From assembly GCA_002328485.1 (NCBI GenBank), contig DCUF01000028.1, positions 1-34,450 of the forward strand: DNA of 34,450 nucleotides, written 5' to 3'. Source of the stretch: Deltaproteobacteria bacterium UBA2221. GTDB lineage: Bacteria > Desulfobacterota > Syntrophorhabdia > Syntrophorhabdales > WCHB1-27. Below the pieces are notes generated by a model that was given only the letters and a program-made list of their open reading frames with translations, ran no database searches and was not told the origin of the DNA. This document shows, piece by piece, positions 1-7,898 of the stretch (positions are counted from its first letter, which is position 1; each line of letters starts with the position of its first letter). The translations under genes were made by a program, and so were the position numbers.

Positions 1-239
1 GGGGGTTTACCCAAGTGCTAATTACCATCATGACACAGTGTCCCTCTCCGCTCATTCCAAAGGGCTTCCGGTCAAAATGTGCGGCCTCGCGAAAACAGGG
101 AACACGAAGGGTTTAGGAAATTAGCATACCAGGATGCACTCCAGTGGTGGATTTGCAGATCGACGCATCCCTGATAGATTTACCATTATCGGGATCAACA
201 GGGGGCTCTCATGTTGGCACTGAATCAAAGGAGGAAGCC

Positions 240-440
240 ATGGAGCTAATACGGGTTCGATACAACAACGACAGTTTCGACTACGTTCGGAAGGTTGACC
301 TGCACGAGATGATCCAGAGGGGTCAAATTAAGCACTTTCTCCGTCGCAAGGAGGGCTGGGTCACCGTTGGACTGAACCCTACAAGGACAGGAACAGCGGG
401 GGTATACCGGGGGCCGGAACGTCGGAAGAGGTCTGAGTAA
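240..440 (+). CDS. Small GSU3473-family-like protein
   Basis: A 66-residue soluble protein of unknown function. I start it at the ATG at 240 because AAAGGAGG lies 7-8 bases upstream; the frame is open further upstream to 144 but that extension has no comparable ribosome site. The fold-defining features visible are an N-terminal LIRVRYNNDSFDYV strand pair, a middle stretch ending in KEGWVTVG, and a C-terminal YRGPERRKRSE tail. The tryptophan-containing GWV and the terminal GPERR match my memory of the small deltaproteobacterial family named after Geobacter GSU3473. No membrane segment or signal peptide is seen. It stands alone, 183 bases before the YceI gene, with a weak terminator-like hairpin between. 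Function is not known. Confidence 0.7.
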   Translation: MELIRVRYNNDSFDYVRKVDLHEMIQRGQIKHFLRRKEGWVTVGLNPTRTGTAGVYRGPERRKRSE

Positions 441-505
441 CCATAAGCAACACCCTTGGCTCCATCCGGACCGGATAGTAAACTGCGCTCCACTGGGCGC
501 CTCCC

Positions 506-523
506 GGCCTAAAAAGGCCTTTT
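506..523 (+). terminator. Weak terminator-like hairpin
   Basis: GGCCT (506-510) and AGGCC (515-519) form a 5-bp stem with an AAAA loop, followed by TTTT. It sits after the small gene ending at 440 and before YceI. The stem is short, so this is only a candidate. Confidence 0.3.
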
Positions 524-623
524 CACGCCTTTACAGTGATTCGGGGAAGAAAGCTCTTGACGTTACCGATCTTCCGCCCTATTAATTGATTGTTTCTGAA
601 ATTTTAGGCCAGGGAGTGAGAAA

Positions 624-1166
624 ATGGCGAAATGGAAGATCGACCCCGACCACGCCGTGGGTGAATTTACGATCCATCACATGATGGTCACACCCGTTCA
701 CGGACAGTTCAACTCTGTAAGTGGCTCAGTGGTTTTCGATCCGGCTGATCCTGGAAACGGCTCTGTAGAGGTTGAGATTGATGTGGCTGGACTCCATACG
801 GGCGTAGAGCGGAGGGACAACCATCTGAAGAGTTCGGACTTTTTTGACGTTGACAATTTCCCCAAAATGTATTTTAGGAGCACCCGTATCGATGTGGTCG
901 CGCTTCATAGCTGCAGGGTAACTGGCGATCTGACGATCCACGGAGTCACCCTCCCTGCTACGTTCGAAGTACGATTTCTCGGACCGTCCAGCTTCTACGA
1001 TGACGAGTTGAAACGGCGATACACTACCTTCGGATTTCGAGCTACTGCTACCATCAACCGAGAGGATTTCGGCATGAGATGGAATGTGGAGATTGAAAAC
1101 GGAGGCTCCATGGTGGGCAGATATGTTGACATCGTTTTCAATGCCGAGGTGGATCTGGAGGGCTGA
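624..1166 (+). CDS. YceI family protein
   Basis: A 180-residue member of the YceI family, whose members form a lipocalin-like beta barrel that binds polyisoprenoid or other long amphipathic ligands. The start MAKWKIDPDHAVGEFTIHH is the typical YceI opening, and the family pattern continues through HLKSSDFFDVDNFPKMYF (about residues 67-84), the GDLTIHGVT strand and the late NREDFGMRWN segment. The length is normal. Unlike E. coli YceI there is no signal peptide, so a cytoplasmic location is likely. The ATG is preceded by GGGAG about 6 bases away. It is a single gene, 91 bases before the radical SAM gene. The ligand cannot be told from sequence. Confidence 0.9.
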   Translation: MAKWKIDPDHAVGEFTIHHMMVTPVHGQFNSVSGSVVFDPADPGNGSVEVEIDVAGLHTGVERRDNHLKSSDFFDVDNFPKMYFRSTRIDVVALHSCRVTGDLTIHGVTLPATFEVRFLGPSSFYDDELKRRYTTFGFRATATINREDFGMRWNVEIENGGSMVGRYVDIVFNAEVDLEG

Positions 1167-1222
1167 GGGTCTTTTCCCTCGATGGGGCCTGAAGGCGCGC
1201 TTCCTTCATGCCATTTCATCAC

Positions 1223-1251
1223 TTCAATAAGAAAGCCAAACCGTCTATACT
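1223..1251 (+). promoter_or_regulatory. Candidate sigma-70 promoter of the radical SAM gene
   Basis: TTCAAT (1223-1228), a 17-base spacer and TATACT (1246-1251) resemble -35 and -10 boxes. The expected transcription start, about 7 bases after the -10 box, falls on or next to the GTG start at 1258, which would make the mRNA leaderless. The -35 box is poor (3 of 6), the -10 box is good (5 of 6). Confidence 0.4.
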
Positions 1252-1257
1252 ATTCCC

Positions 1258-2181
1258 GTGTCAATCGAGGTTTCAAATGGAGAACCCTGCAGGATATGCC
1301 CGAGAGGGTGCCGGGTGAATCGAGATGGCGGAGAACGCGGCTTCTGCGGGGCCGGAGCCGAGGTTTTGGTACCGCATTATGGCCCGCATTTCGGTGAAGA
1401 GCCACCAATTTCCGGCACGAATGGATCGGGAAATGTCTTCTTCTCTCCCTGTAACCTTCGGTGTGTCTTTTGCCAGAATCATCAGATCAGCCACAACGCC
1501 GTCGGCCGGCCTATGACGGTCGACGGGCTATCCGATATCTTTTTGGAGCTCCAGGACCGACAGGTGCACAACATCAATCTCGTCAGCCCGACGCCCTACA
1601 TCCCTCGGATTGCCGCTGCCATTAGGACGGCCAAAGCAAAGGGCCTCAAAATCCCTGTTGTCTACAACACGAACGCCTATGAATCCTCTGAAGCCCTTGT
1701 CCTTCTCGATGGTCTGATCGATATCTATCTCCCTGATTTCAAATACTGGCACGAGAGCGCCGGGAGAAGATTGTCCAAGGCCACCCGATACCCGGAGACC
1801 GCCAAATCCGCCATCACTGAGATGAAACGACAGGTGGGAGACCTCCACGTGGACCAAGGACTCGCCAGGCAGGGTCTGTTGATACGCCTCCTCGTCCTTC
1901 CTGGCGGGCTTTCCGGTACCAGGCCAGCCCTTCGCTGGATCAAGGACACGCTGGGACCACAGACGTATATTAGTCTCATGTCCCAATACTATCCGCTGTA
2001 CCAGGCACAGCGCTACCCCATGGTGGCCCGGCCGATCAGAAAAGAGGAGTATGAAGAGGTGATAGACTTTGCCCTTGACCAGGGATTCCAGAACATATTT
2101 GGGCAGGATATGGAAAGTGCCTCACTCTTCATACCCGATTTCGACAAGGAAGAACCATTCGATAGACTTCTTAAGGTCTGA
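1258..2181 (+). CDS. PflX-like radical SAM protein
   Basis: A 307-residue radical SAM enzyme of the COG1313 type, often annotated as a pyruvate formate-lyase activating enzyme-like protein; the true substrate is not established. The radical SAM cysteines are at C65, C69 and C72 in SPCNLRCVFCQNHQIS, the CxxxCxxC that binds the [4Fe-4S] cluster reducing S-adenosylmethionine. An N-terminal cysteine group CRICPRGC (C11, C14, C18) is typical of this family. The only usable start is the GTG at 1258, because the frame has a stop at 1228-1230 and the first cysteines lie ten codons in. No Shine-Dalgarno sequence is visible. No glycyl radical enzyme is nearby, so a PFL role is not supported. The next gene, DUF355, follows after 37 bases. 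Confidence 0.88.
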   Translation: MSIEVSNGEPCRICPRGCRVNRDGGERGFCGAGAEVLVPHYGPHFGEEPPISGTNGSGNVFFSPCNLRCVFCQNHQISHNAVGRPMTVDGLSDIFLELQDRQVHNINLVSPTPYIPRIAAAIRTAKAKGLKIPVVYNTNAYESSEALVLLDGLIDIYLPDFKYWHESAGRRLSKATRYPETAKSAITEMKRQVGDLHVDQGLARQGLLIRLLVLPGGLSGTRPALRWIKDTLGPQTYISLMSQYYPLYQAQRYPMVARPIRKEEYEEVIDFALDQGFQNIFGQDMESASLFIPDFDKEEPFDRLLKV

Positions 2182-2218
2182 AATCTAAATCTGAAACTGT
2201 TTTCGGGAGGTGTCAATC

Positions 2219-2701
2219 ATGGAGCTCAAGACGGTAGACGTTGCTGTTCCCAACGGCCTCAACATCATCATTGGTCAGTCACACTTCATCAAGACGGTGC
2301 AGGATCTCTTCGAGATTCTGGTCTCATCGGCTCCTCAGATCAAGTTCGGCGTGGCATTTTCCGAGGCGAGCGGCGATTGCCTTGTCCGGCACGAGGGAAA
2401 CGATGAGGAGCTGGAAAAACTATCGGTCGAGACGTCGTACTCCCTTGGGTGTGGTCACACCTTTGTCATATACCTGAAGGACGGCTTCCCCATCAATGTG
2501 CTGAACGCGGTAAAAGACTGCCAGGAGGTGTGCCGAATATTCTGCGCGACCGCAAACCCCCTTCAGGTAATCGTGGCATCTACCGAACAGGGAAACGGTA
2601 TCATGGGCGTCATCGACGGCGCTCCACCCAAGGGGATCGAAGATGAAGCGGGCAAGGAATGGCGTAAGGACCTCCTCAAGAAGTTCGGGTACAAGCTGTA
2701 A
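2219..2701 (+). CDS. DUF355 adenosine-specific kinase-like protein
   Basis: A 160-residue protein of the DUF355 (PF04008) family. A structure of an archaeal member was described as an adenosine-specific kinase, though the biological reaction is still not settled. Recognisable stretches are NIIIGQSHFIKTVQDLFE near the N-terminus, KFGVAFSEASG (about residues 43-53), HTFVIYLKDGFPINVLNAVK and the C-terminal GNGIMGVIDGAPPKGIE. The ATG at 2219 is chosen because GGGAGG (2205-2210) sits at good spacing; an in-frame GTG at 2210 lies inside that site. It converges with ahcY, whose enzyme releases adenosine, so salvage of that adenosine is an attractive but unproven idea. Confidence 0.88.
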   Translation: MELKTVDVAVPNGLNIIIGQSHFIKTVQDLFEILVSSAPQIKFGVAFSEASGDCLVRHEGNDEELEKLSVETSYSLGCGHTFVIYLKDGFPINVLNAVKDCQEVCRIFCATANPLQVIVASTEQGNGIMGVIDGAPPKGIEDEAGKEWRKDLLKKFGYKL

Positions 2702-2736
2702 CTTGTGCTGCCTGTGAGCGGTGTGCGATAGAAAAA

Positions 2737-2770
2737 CGGGAAGATTCCCCATTTTCGGAGAATCTTCCCG
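2737..2770 (-). terminator. Rho-independent terminator of the ahcY operon
   Basis: Arms 2737-2747 and 2760-2770 (CGGGAAGATTC / GAATCTTCCCG) form a perfect 11-bp stem with a 12-base loop. Read on the minus strand, the stem is followed by TTTTTC, the expected U-tract. It lies 154 bases past the ahcY stop. On the plus strand the stem ends without a T-run, so it would serve DUF355 less well. Confidence 0.7.
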
Positions 2771-2839
2771 CTGAAAGGATTTGCGATCCATGCGATGACG
2801 TCGCAAAAAGCGGCAGATGCGCGAAGTGCAATGCGCGGG

Positions 2840-2877
2840 GCGTGGAGGCGTACTAATAGTACGTTGGAACGCCACGC
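2840..2877. repeat. Nested intergenic hairpin
   Basis: GCGTGG (2840-2845) pairs with CCACGC (2872-2877), and inside it CGTACT (2849-2854) pairs with AGTACG (2858-2863). It lies between the terminator and the ahcY stop. There is no T-run on either side, so it is not a classical terminator. It could be a structured 3' UTR of ahcY or a palindromic repeat. Confidence 0.4.
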
Positions 2878-2923
2878 GAGGCGGCACGACAAAGCAGGTG
2901 CCCTTTTTCCGGCGTCGTCCTCA

Positions 2924-4249
2924 CTACGTTCCCATCTCCCAGGACGCCAGGTACTTTCGCTGTTCGGCCGTCAGTTTGTCGATCTTGATGCCCGCTGTCT
3001 GGAGCTTCAGGAGCGCCACCTGTTTGTCTATTTCCTGGGGCACAGAGTATACCTTGTTTTTCAGCGTCTTGCCTTGCTTCCAGACATACTCCGCGCAGAG
3101 TGCCTGGTTGGCAAAGCTCATATCCATAACCTCTGAGGGATGTCCCTCTGCTGCCGCCAGGTTCACCAAACGACCTTCGCCCAGGAGATAGAGCTTCTTG
3201 CCGTCCTCCAGGGTATATTCTTCGATGAAATCCCTCAACTTTCTCTTGCCCTTTTTCATGGTCTCCAGGGTCTCGATGTCGATCTCCACATTGAAGTGGC
3301 CGGAGTTGCACATGATGGCCCCGTCTTTCATCCTTGCAAAATGTTCTTTTCTGATGACATGGATATCACCGGTGGATGTCACAAAGAGATCGCCGATCCG
3401 GCAAGCCCTTCCCATGTCCATAACCTCTAATCCGTCCATGTGCGCCTCGAGCGCCCGCAAGGGGTCGACCTCAGTGACAACAACATGGGCCCCCAACCCC
3501 TTTGCCCTCATGGCAATGCCCTTGCCACACCAGCCGTAGCCTGATACCACAACCGTGGCTCCGGCCATCAAGATGTTGGTGGCCCTGAGGATGCCGTCTA
3601 TGGTGCTCTGTCCGGTTCCATATCGATTGTCAAACATATGTTTGGTATAGGCGTCGTTGACCGCTACCACCGGGAAGCGAAGAACCCCCTCTTTCTCCAT
3701 GCTCTTCAAACGGATTACCCCGGTAGTTGTCTCCTCCGAACTGCCGAGAAGGCCATCCAGAAGCTTCTTTTTGTCACTCTGGCTGATACCACTGACCCAC
3801 TCCCTTACCGGACCGGGCAGCGCATCGTACCGATCGAAGGCTATCATATGCAAAGCACCGACCAGGTCGGCCCCGTCGTCCATGGTCAGATTCGGCATAA
3901 AAGCGATTGCTTTGGCCAAGTGCTGGTAGTAAACCTGCTCGTTTTCTCCTTTAATGGCAAACACGGAGACTCCGATGTCCCGTACAATACTGGCAGCCAC
4001 GTCATCCTGGGTACTCAACGGATTTGAGGCGCACACCACCACCTCCGCGCCGCCAGCCTTCAGGGTACGCATCAGGTTTGCCGTCTCTGTTGTGACATGG
4101 AGGCAGCACGCAATTCTCACCCCTTGGAGGGGCTTTTCCGCTTCGAATCTTTCACGAATTGTCCGGACTACAGGCATTCGCCGTTCTGCCCATTCGATCT
4201 TCTCTTTGCCGGTATCAGCTTGATTAATATCCCGAACGTCGAAATCCAT
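2924..4249 (-). CDS. ahcY: Adenosylhomocysteinase (SAH hydrolase)
   Basis: S-adenosylhomocysteine hydrolase, cytoplasmic and NAD-dependent, reversibly splitting SAH into adenosine and homocysteine to keep methylation going. The protein has 441 residues. Substrate-site stretches are SNPLSTQDDVAA (75-86), DDGADL (124-129), EETTTGV (172-178) and NDAYTKHMFDNRYGTGQS (198-215); the NAD loop is GYGWCGKG (237-244). The C-terminus ends LASWEMGT instead of the PxHYRY tail of the eukaryote/E. coli-like type, which fits the shorter archaeal/Thermotoga-like form. Its ATG has AAGGAGG just upstream and comes 9 bases after metK, so the SAM maker and the SAH remover are cotranscribed. It is the last gene of the leftward operon. 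Confidence 0.97.
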   Translation of the reverse strand: MDFDVRDINQADTGKEKIEWAERRMPVVRTIRERFEAEKPLQGVRIACCLHVTTETANLMRTLKAGGAEVVVCASNPLSTQDDVAASIVRDIGVSVFAIKGENEQVYYQHLAKAIAFMPNLTMDDGADLVGALHMIAFDRYDALPGPVREWVSGISQSDKKKLLDGLLGSSEETTTGVIRLKSMEKEGVLRFPVVAVNDAYTKHMFDNRYGTGQSTIDGILRATNILMAGATVVVSGYGWCGKGIAMRAKGLGAHVVVTEVDPLRALEAHMDGLEVMDMGRACRIGDLFVTSTGDIHVIRKEHFARMKDGAIMCNSGHFNVEIDIETLETMKKGKRKLRDFIEEYTLEDGKKLYLLGEGRLVNLAAAEGHPSEVMDMSFANQALCAEYVWKQGKTLKNKVYSVPQEIDKQVALLKLQTAGIKIDKLTAEQRKYLASWEMGT

Positions 4250-4258
4250 TGAACCTCC

Positions 4259-5422
4259 TTATATACCCGCCCGCTTCCTGATCTCGTCAACCATGTCCAG
4301 CCTCTCCCACGTGAAATCATCCTCCAATCGTCCGAAATGGCCGTAACAAGCGGTTTTTCTGTAGATGGGTCTCAGGAGATTGAGCTTTTCTATGATGGCC
4401 CGGGGCCTCATATCGAAAACCTCCATGACGATCTCCGCGATCCGGTCGGGACTAATCTTGGATGTCCCTTCTGTATCGATCATCACCGAGACAGGCTTGG
4501 CCACTCCGATTGAGTAAGCAAGCTGTACCTCCATACGGTCAGCTAGGCCTGCGGCAACAAGGTTCTTGGCAACGTAGCGGGCCATGTAGGATGCGCTTCG
4601 GTCCATCTTGGACGGATCTTTTCCTGAGAAGGCTCCGCCGCCATGGCTCCCGTGGCCGCCATAGGTGTCCACAATGATCTTTCTGCCCGTGACACCCGTG
4701 TCGGCTCTCGGTCCTCCGACAACAAACCGTCCCGTCGAATTCACATAAATCGTGGTCTTGTCGTCCATCAGCTCGGCAGGGATGATCTTCTTGATCACTT
4801 CTTCAATGATCCCTTCCTTGATCGTACTGTCCTTGGCATCAGGTTTGTGCTGAGCAGCGATGACTACGGAATCGACGCGCCTTGGTATTCGGTCGATATA
4901 CTCGATGGTCACCTGGCTCTTCCCGTCAGGGCGAAGGAAGTCAAGAACCTTATTCTTGCGGACATCCGTGAGGCGCTTCACCAATCTGTGGGCAAAGATG
5001 ATGGGCATGGGCATATACTCTTCTGTGTCACAACAGGCATAGCCAAACATCAAGCCTTGGTCCCCGGCCCCCTGTTCGTGAGATGCGGTCTCATTGACGC
5101 CCAAGGCAATGTCGGGCGACTGCTCGTCAATAGCGGTAATGACCGCGCAGGTCTCCCAGTCAAAACCCATGGATGAGTTGCTATAGCCGATATCCTTGAT
5201 GGTGCTCCTCACAATGTCTGGAATATGTACATACGTCTTTGTGGTAATCTCTCCGGCCACGATGGCCATGCCGGTTGAGACCAAAGTCTCACAGGCAACC
5301 CTTGCACCCTTGTCGTCTTTAATGATGGCATCGAGCACGGCATCAGAGATCTGGTCTGCCACCTTATCCGGATGTCCTTCCGTAACTGATTCAGATGTAA
5401 ACAGAAATCTGCTCATTCCCAT
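4259..5422 (-). CDS. metK: S-adenosylmethionine synthetase
   Basis: Methionine adenosyltransferase, making SAM from methionine and ATP with release of phosphate and pyrophosphate. The protein has 387 residues, normal for bacteria. It shows GHPDK (16-20), the GAGDQG signature (118-123) and the glycine-rich GGHGSHGGGAFSGKDPSK near residue 260 that binds triphosphate and metal. The start MGMSRFLFTSESVTEGHPDK is fixed by GAGGAGG 8 bases upstream. It lies 30 bases after ptsI and 9 before ahcY. No SAM riboswitch is seen in the short gap upstream, so control probably comes from the operon promoter. Confidence 0.98.
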   Translation of the reverse strand: MGMSRFLFTSESVTEGHPDKVADQISDAVLDAIIKDDKGARVACETLVSTGMAIVAGEITTKTYVHIPDIVRSTIKDIGYSNSSMGFDWETCAVITAIDEQSPDIALGVNETASHEQGAGDQGLMFGYACCDTEEYMPMPIIFAHRLVKRLTDVRKNKVLDFLRPDGKSQVTIEYIDRIPRRVDSVVIAAQHKPDAKDSTIKEGIIEEVIKKIIPAELMDDKTTIYVNSTGRFVVGGPRADTGVTGRKIIVDTYGGHGSHGGGAFSGKDPSKMDRSASYMARYVAKNLVAAGLADRMEVQLAYSIGVAKPVSVMIDTEGTSKISPDRIAEIVMEVFDMRPRAIIEKLNLLRPIYRKTACYGHFGRLEDDFTWERLDMVDEIRKRAGI

Positions 5423-5452
5423 ATCTATAACCTCCTCGTGATTAGTCAGATT

Positions 5453-7222
5453 TTATGCAAAGTCTTCGGGGAACAGTCGCGACATTTCTCTCCGTACCAG
5501 CGCCTCGCTGTCCTTCGCGGAATCCTTCGACATGACCTCGTGCAACAATTCTCTACAATAACTGTGCCCCAACCCCCGGATGATCTTCTTGACCCTGGGG
5601 ATGGCGTAGGCATTCATGCTAAACTCATCGAGATCAAGCCCAAGGAGTATAGGTACGTACAGCGGTTCACCTGCCATTTCTCCACAAATCGAGACCTCGA
5701 TGTGATGGGCATGGGCGTCCTCAACCGTCCTCTTAATCATCCGCAGGACAGCAGGATGAAGAGGCTCGTACAGGTAAGAGACGTATTCATTGACGCGATC
5801 GATGGCCAGGGAATACTGGATGAGATCATTGGTTCCGATGCTGAAGAAATCTACTTCACTAGCGAGAAGATCGGTAATCATGGTGGTTGCAGGCACCTCT
5901 ATCATGATGCCAACCTTTATCTCTCGGTTGTACCCTTCCTTTTGCGCATCCAATTCCTCCATGCATTCCTTGATCAAGGCCTTGGCCCGACGCACCTCCT
6001 CCAGGCCTGATACCATGGGGATCAGGATCCGGAGGGGACCGAAAAGGCTTGCCCGCAGAATACCCCGAAGTTGGGTCTTAAAGATGTCAACCTCTTTGAT
6101 ACAAAGCCTTATGGCGCGTAATCCCATGGCCGGATTTATCTCTTTAGGGACCTCTATCTTGGATGCAAACTTATCCCCACCAATATCAAGGGTGCGGATC
6201 GTCGTATACTTAATAGCCCTGTTCTCAGCGAGTTTACGATAGATATGATAATGGTCATCTTCGGTGGGAAGGGTTTTTCTTGAAAGATATATGTATTCAG
6301 TTCGATACAACCCGACACCTTCTGCCCCGTATCGTTCTACAATATCCATCTCGGCCAGCAGTTCAATGTTGGCCCCGACCCGTATTCTGAAACCGTCCTT
6401 TGTCTCCGATCTGAGCTTCGCCAGTCTCAGAAACTCCCTTCTCTGGGCACTCAGGCGAACCTGCTTGGAACGGTACTCCTTCTCCACATCTGCCGATGGG
6501 TTTATGATAACTGTGCCTTCGTCCCCATCAATAATGATGGTATCGCCGTTCTTGACCAGTCCGGAAGCATTTGCAAGTCCTACGACGGCAGGGATCTCCA
6601 GGGCTCGCGCGACGATCGAGGTATGCGATGTCCTGCCTCCTACATCCGTTACAAAGCCTGAGGTCCTGTGCAGGTCCAACTGAATGGTGTCCGCTGGGGA
6701 TAGATCATGAGTAACGATGACCGCCTTACCTCGTATGCGTCTATCGACCGTGCTCGACGCTTGCTTACCCACCATGATCCGCAGCAGTCGCTGGTGAATG
6801 TGGTTCAAGTCCTGTCCGCGCTCTCTTAAATACGGATCCTCAACCTTTTCAAAACTGCTTAGATATTTGGATACCACCATATCGAGCGCCCACTCCGCAT
6901 TGATTCGCTGCCGTTTTATGGTCTCAACGACCTCGTTGTGAAAAAACTGATCCTGGAGCATGAGTACGTGGGCGTCAATGATGAAGGCGTGCTGACGTAC
7001 CTCATCGTCCGGGATGCTCTGTTTTATGCGGTTCAGCTCATCGATGGCCCTCTTTATGGCCTGCTGGAATCTTTGTATCTCCCGGTCAACCTGCTCCTCT
7101 TTGACAGCATGCTTGGAAACCTGGATGCGGCCGCGCTCGAGGAGATGAACTTTACCTATGGCTATACCCGACGATACCCCCTTGCCTTTGAGAACCCTGT
7201 TGGCAAAAATGTCCTGACTCAT
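5453..7222 (-). CDS. ptsI: PTS enzyme I (PEP-protein phosphotransferase)
   Basis: Enzyme I takes phosphate from phosphoenolpyruvate and passes it to HPr. The 589-residue protein contains the phosphohistidine site GGRTSHTSIVAR with H200, then the PEP-binding barrel with RTEYIYL, GIMIEVPA, SIGTNDLIQYSLAIDR and the SICGEMAG segment that carries the catalytic cysteine (around residue 512). The ATG overlaps the HPr stop by 4 bases, so the two are translationally coupled. With only EIIA proteins around and no EIIB or EIIC, its role here is probably regulatory and not sugar uptake. The sequence is intact over its full length. Confidence 0.97.
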   Translation of the reverse strand: MSQDIFANRVLKGKGVSSGIAIGKVHLLERGRIQVSKHAVKEEQVDREIQRFQQAIKRAIDELNRIKQSIPDDEVRQHAFIIDAHVLMLQDQFFHNEVVETIKRQRINAEWALDMVVSKYLSSFEKVEDPYLRERGQDLNHIHQRLLRIMVGKQASSTVDRRIRGKAVIVTHDLSPADTIQLDLHRTSGFVTDVGGRTSHTSIVARALEIPAVVGLANASGLVKNGDTIIIDGDEGTVIINPSADVEKEYRSKQVRLSAQRREFLRLAKLRSETKDGFRIRVGANIELLAEMDIVERYGAEGVGLYRTEYIYLSRKTLPTEDDHYHIYRKLAENRAIKYTTIRTLDIGGDKFASKIEVPKEINPAMGLRAIRLCIKEVDIFKTQLRGILRASLFGPLRILIPMVSGLEEVRRAKALIKECMEELDAQKEGYNREIKVGIMIEVPATTMITDLLASEVDFFSIGTNDLIQYSLAIDRVNEYVSYLYEPLHPAVLRMIKRTVEDAHAHHIEVSICGEMAGEPLYVPILLGLDLDEFSMNAYAIPRVKKIIRGLGHSYCRELLHEVMSKDSAKDSEALVRREMSRLFPEDFA

Positions 7223-7491
7223 TTCTCCCCAAACCCATTATTGATCATTGCCCCGAGGCTTTCATAGGCAAGCTGCTCGTCGGGGCCCTCCGTCTTGACC
7301 CCTATCCTGCTTCCCAGTGGACAGGCAAGCATCAGAAGCCCCATGATGCTCTTTCCATTGACTTCCATGCCATCCTTTTCCACCCACACCTCGGCCTTAA
7401 ATGCCGAGGCCGTCTTAACAAAAAGCGCTGCGGCCCTCGCGTGGAGTCCAAGTCTGTTCTTGATGACGAAAGTACCTTCCACCACAATCAC
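7219..7491 (-). CDS. ptsH: Phosphocarrier protein HPr
   Basis: A 90-residue HPr. The phosphorylation site is H17 in KNRLGLHARAAALF, which accepts phosphate from enzyme I. S48 in NGKSIMGLLML is in the position phosphorylated by HPr kinase, and hprK is present in the same operon. The stretch PLGSRIGVKTEGPDEQLA and the closing helix are also typical. It overlaps EIIA-Man by 4 bases on one side and ptsI by 4 on the other. Confidence 0.96.
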   Translation of the reverse strand: MIVVEGTFVIKNRLGLHARAAALFVKTASAFKAEVWVEKDGMEVNGKSIMGLLMLACPLGSRIGVKTEGPDEQLAYESLGAMINNGFGEK

Positions 7492-7898
7492 TCAGCCTTT
7501 TTGGGGTTCAGCACATCAGTAGCGAGGTTTATGTTCTTTCTTCCGTACTGGGAGATGAAGTTTGCCAAATCAGAGAGGGTTTTGTTCTGACGATACGTCA
7601 CCAGCTTGATCAGCATGGGCAGGTTGACGCCCGTCACGACCTCCACTTTCCCTTCCTCCAAGAATGACAAGCTGATATTCGATGGCGTACCCCCGAACAT
7701 GTCGGTTAGGATCAGTATTCCCTCACGCGAATCGACCCGCTTCAAGGCATCAACCACCTTCTTTTTTACCTTCTCCACATCTTCATCGGGGAATATGTCC
7801 ACATATGCGAACCGTTCTTGTTTGCCGACGATCAGTTCAGTCGCGGCCACCATCTCACGGGCAAGGTTGAAATGAGCCACAACAACAACCCCAATCAT
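7488..7898 (-). CDS. PTS EIIA component, mannose family
   Basis: A 136-residue EIIA-Man-type domain. It starts MIGVVVVAHFNLAREM; H9 is the expected phosphorylated histidine. The TDMFGGTPSNISL loop and the GVNLPMLIKL helix confirm the family. In sugar-transporting systems this domain is joined to EIIB and works with EIIC and EIID; here it is alone and no permease lies in the window. This points to a regulatory output, as proposed for similar deltaproteobacterial clusters. It overlaps rapZ by one base and HPr by four. Confidence 0.93.
   Translation of the reverse strand: MIGVVVVAHFNLAREMVAATELIVGKQERFAYVDIFPDEDVEKVKKKVVDALKRVDSREGILILTDMFGGTPSNISLSFLEEGKVEVVTGVNLPMLIKLVTYRQNKTLSDLANFISQYGRKNINLATDVLNPKKAE

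Noticed and set aside
213..230. Sigma-54 promoter (TTGGCACTGAATC) before the small gene at 240
   Set aside because: The -24 half resembles the consensus, but there is no GC element at the required distance, and the site overlaps the ribosome site.
2853..3311. Long open frame of 152 residues within and past the end of ahcY
   Set aside because: It lies on the same strand in another frame of a clear ahcY and has the repetitive Gly/Arg/Asp composition of a shadow frame.
5423..5452. SAM riboswitch before metK
   Set aside because: Only 30 bases separate ptsI from metK, too short for any known SAM riboswitch.
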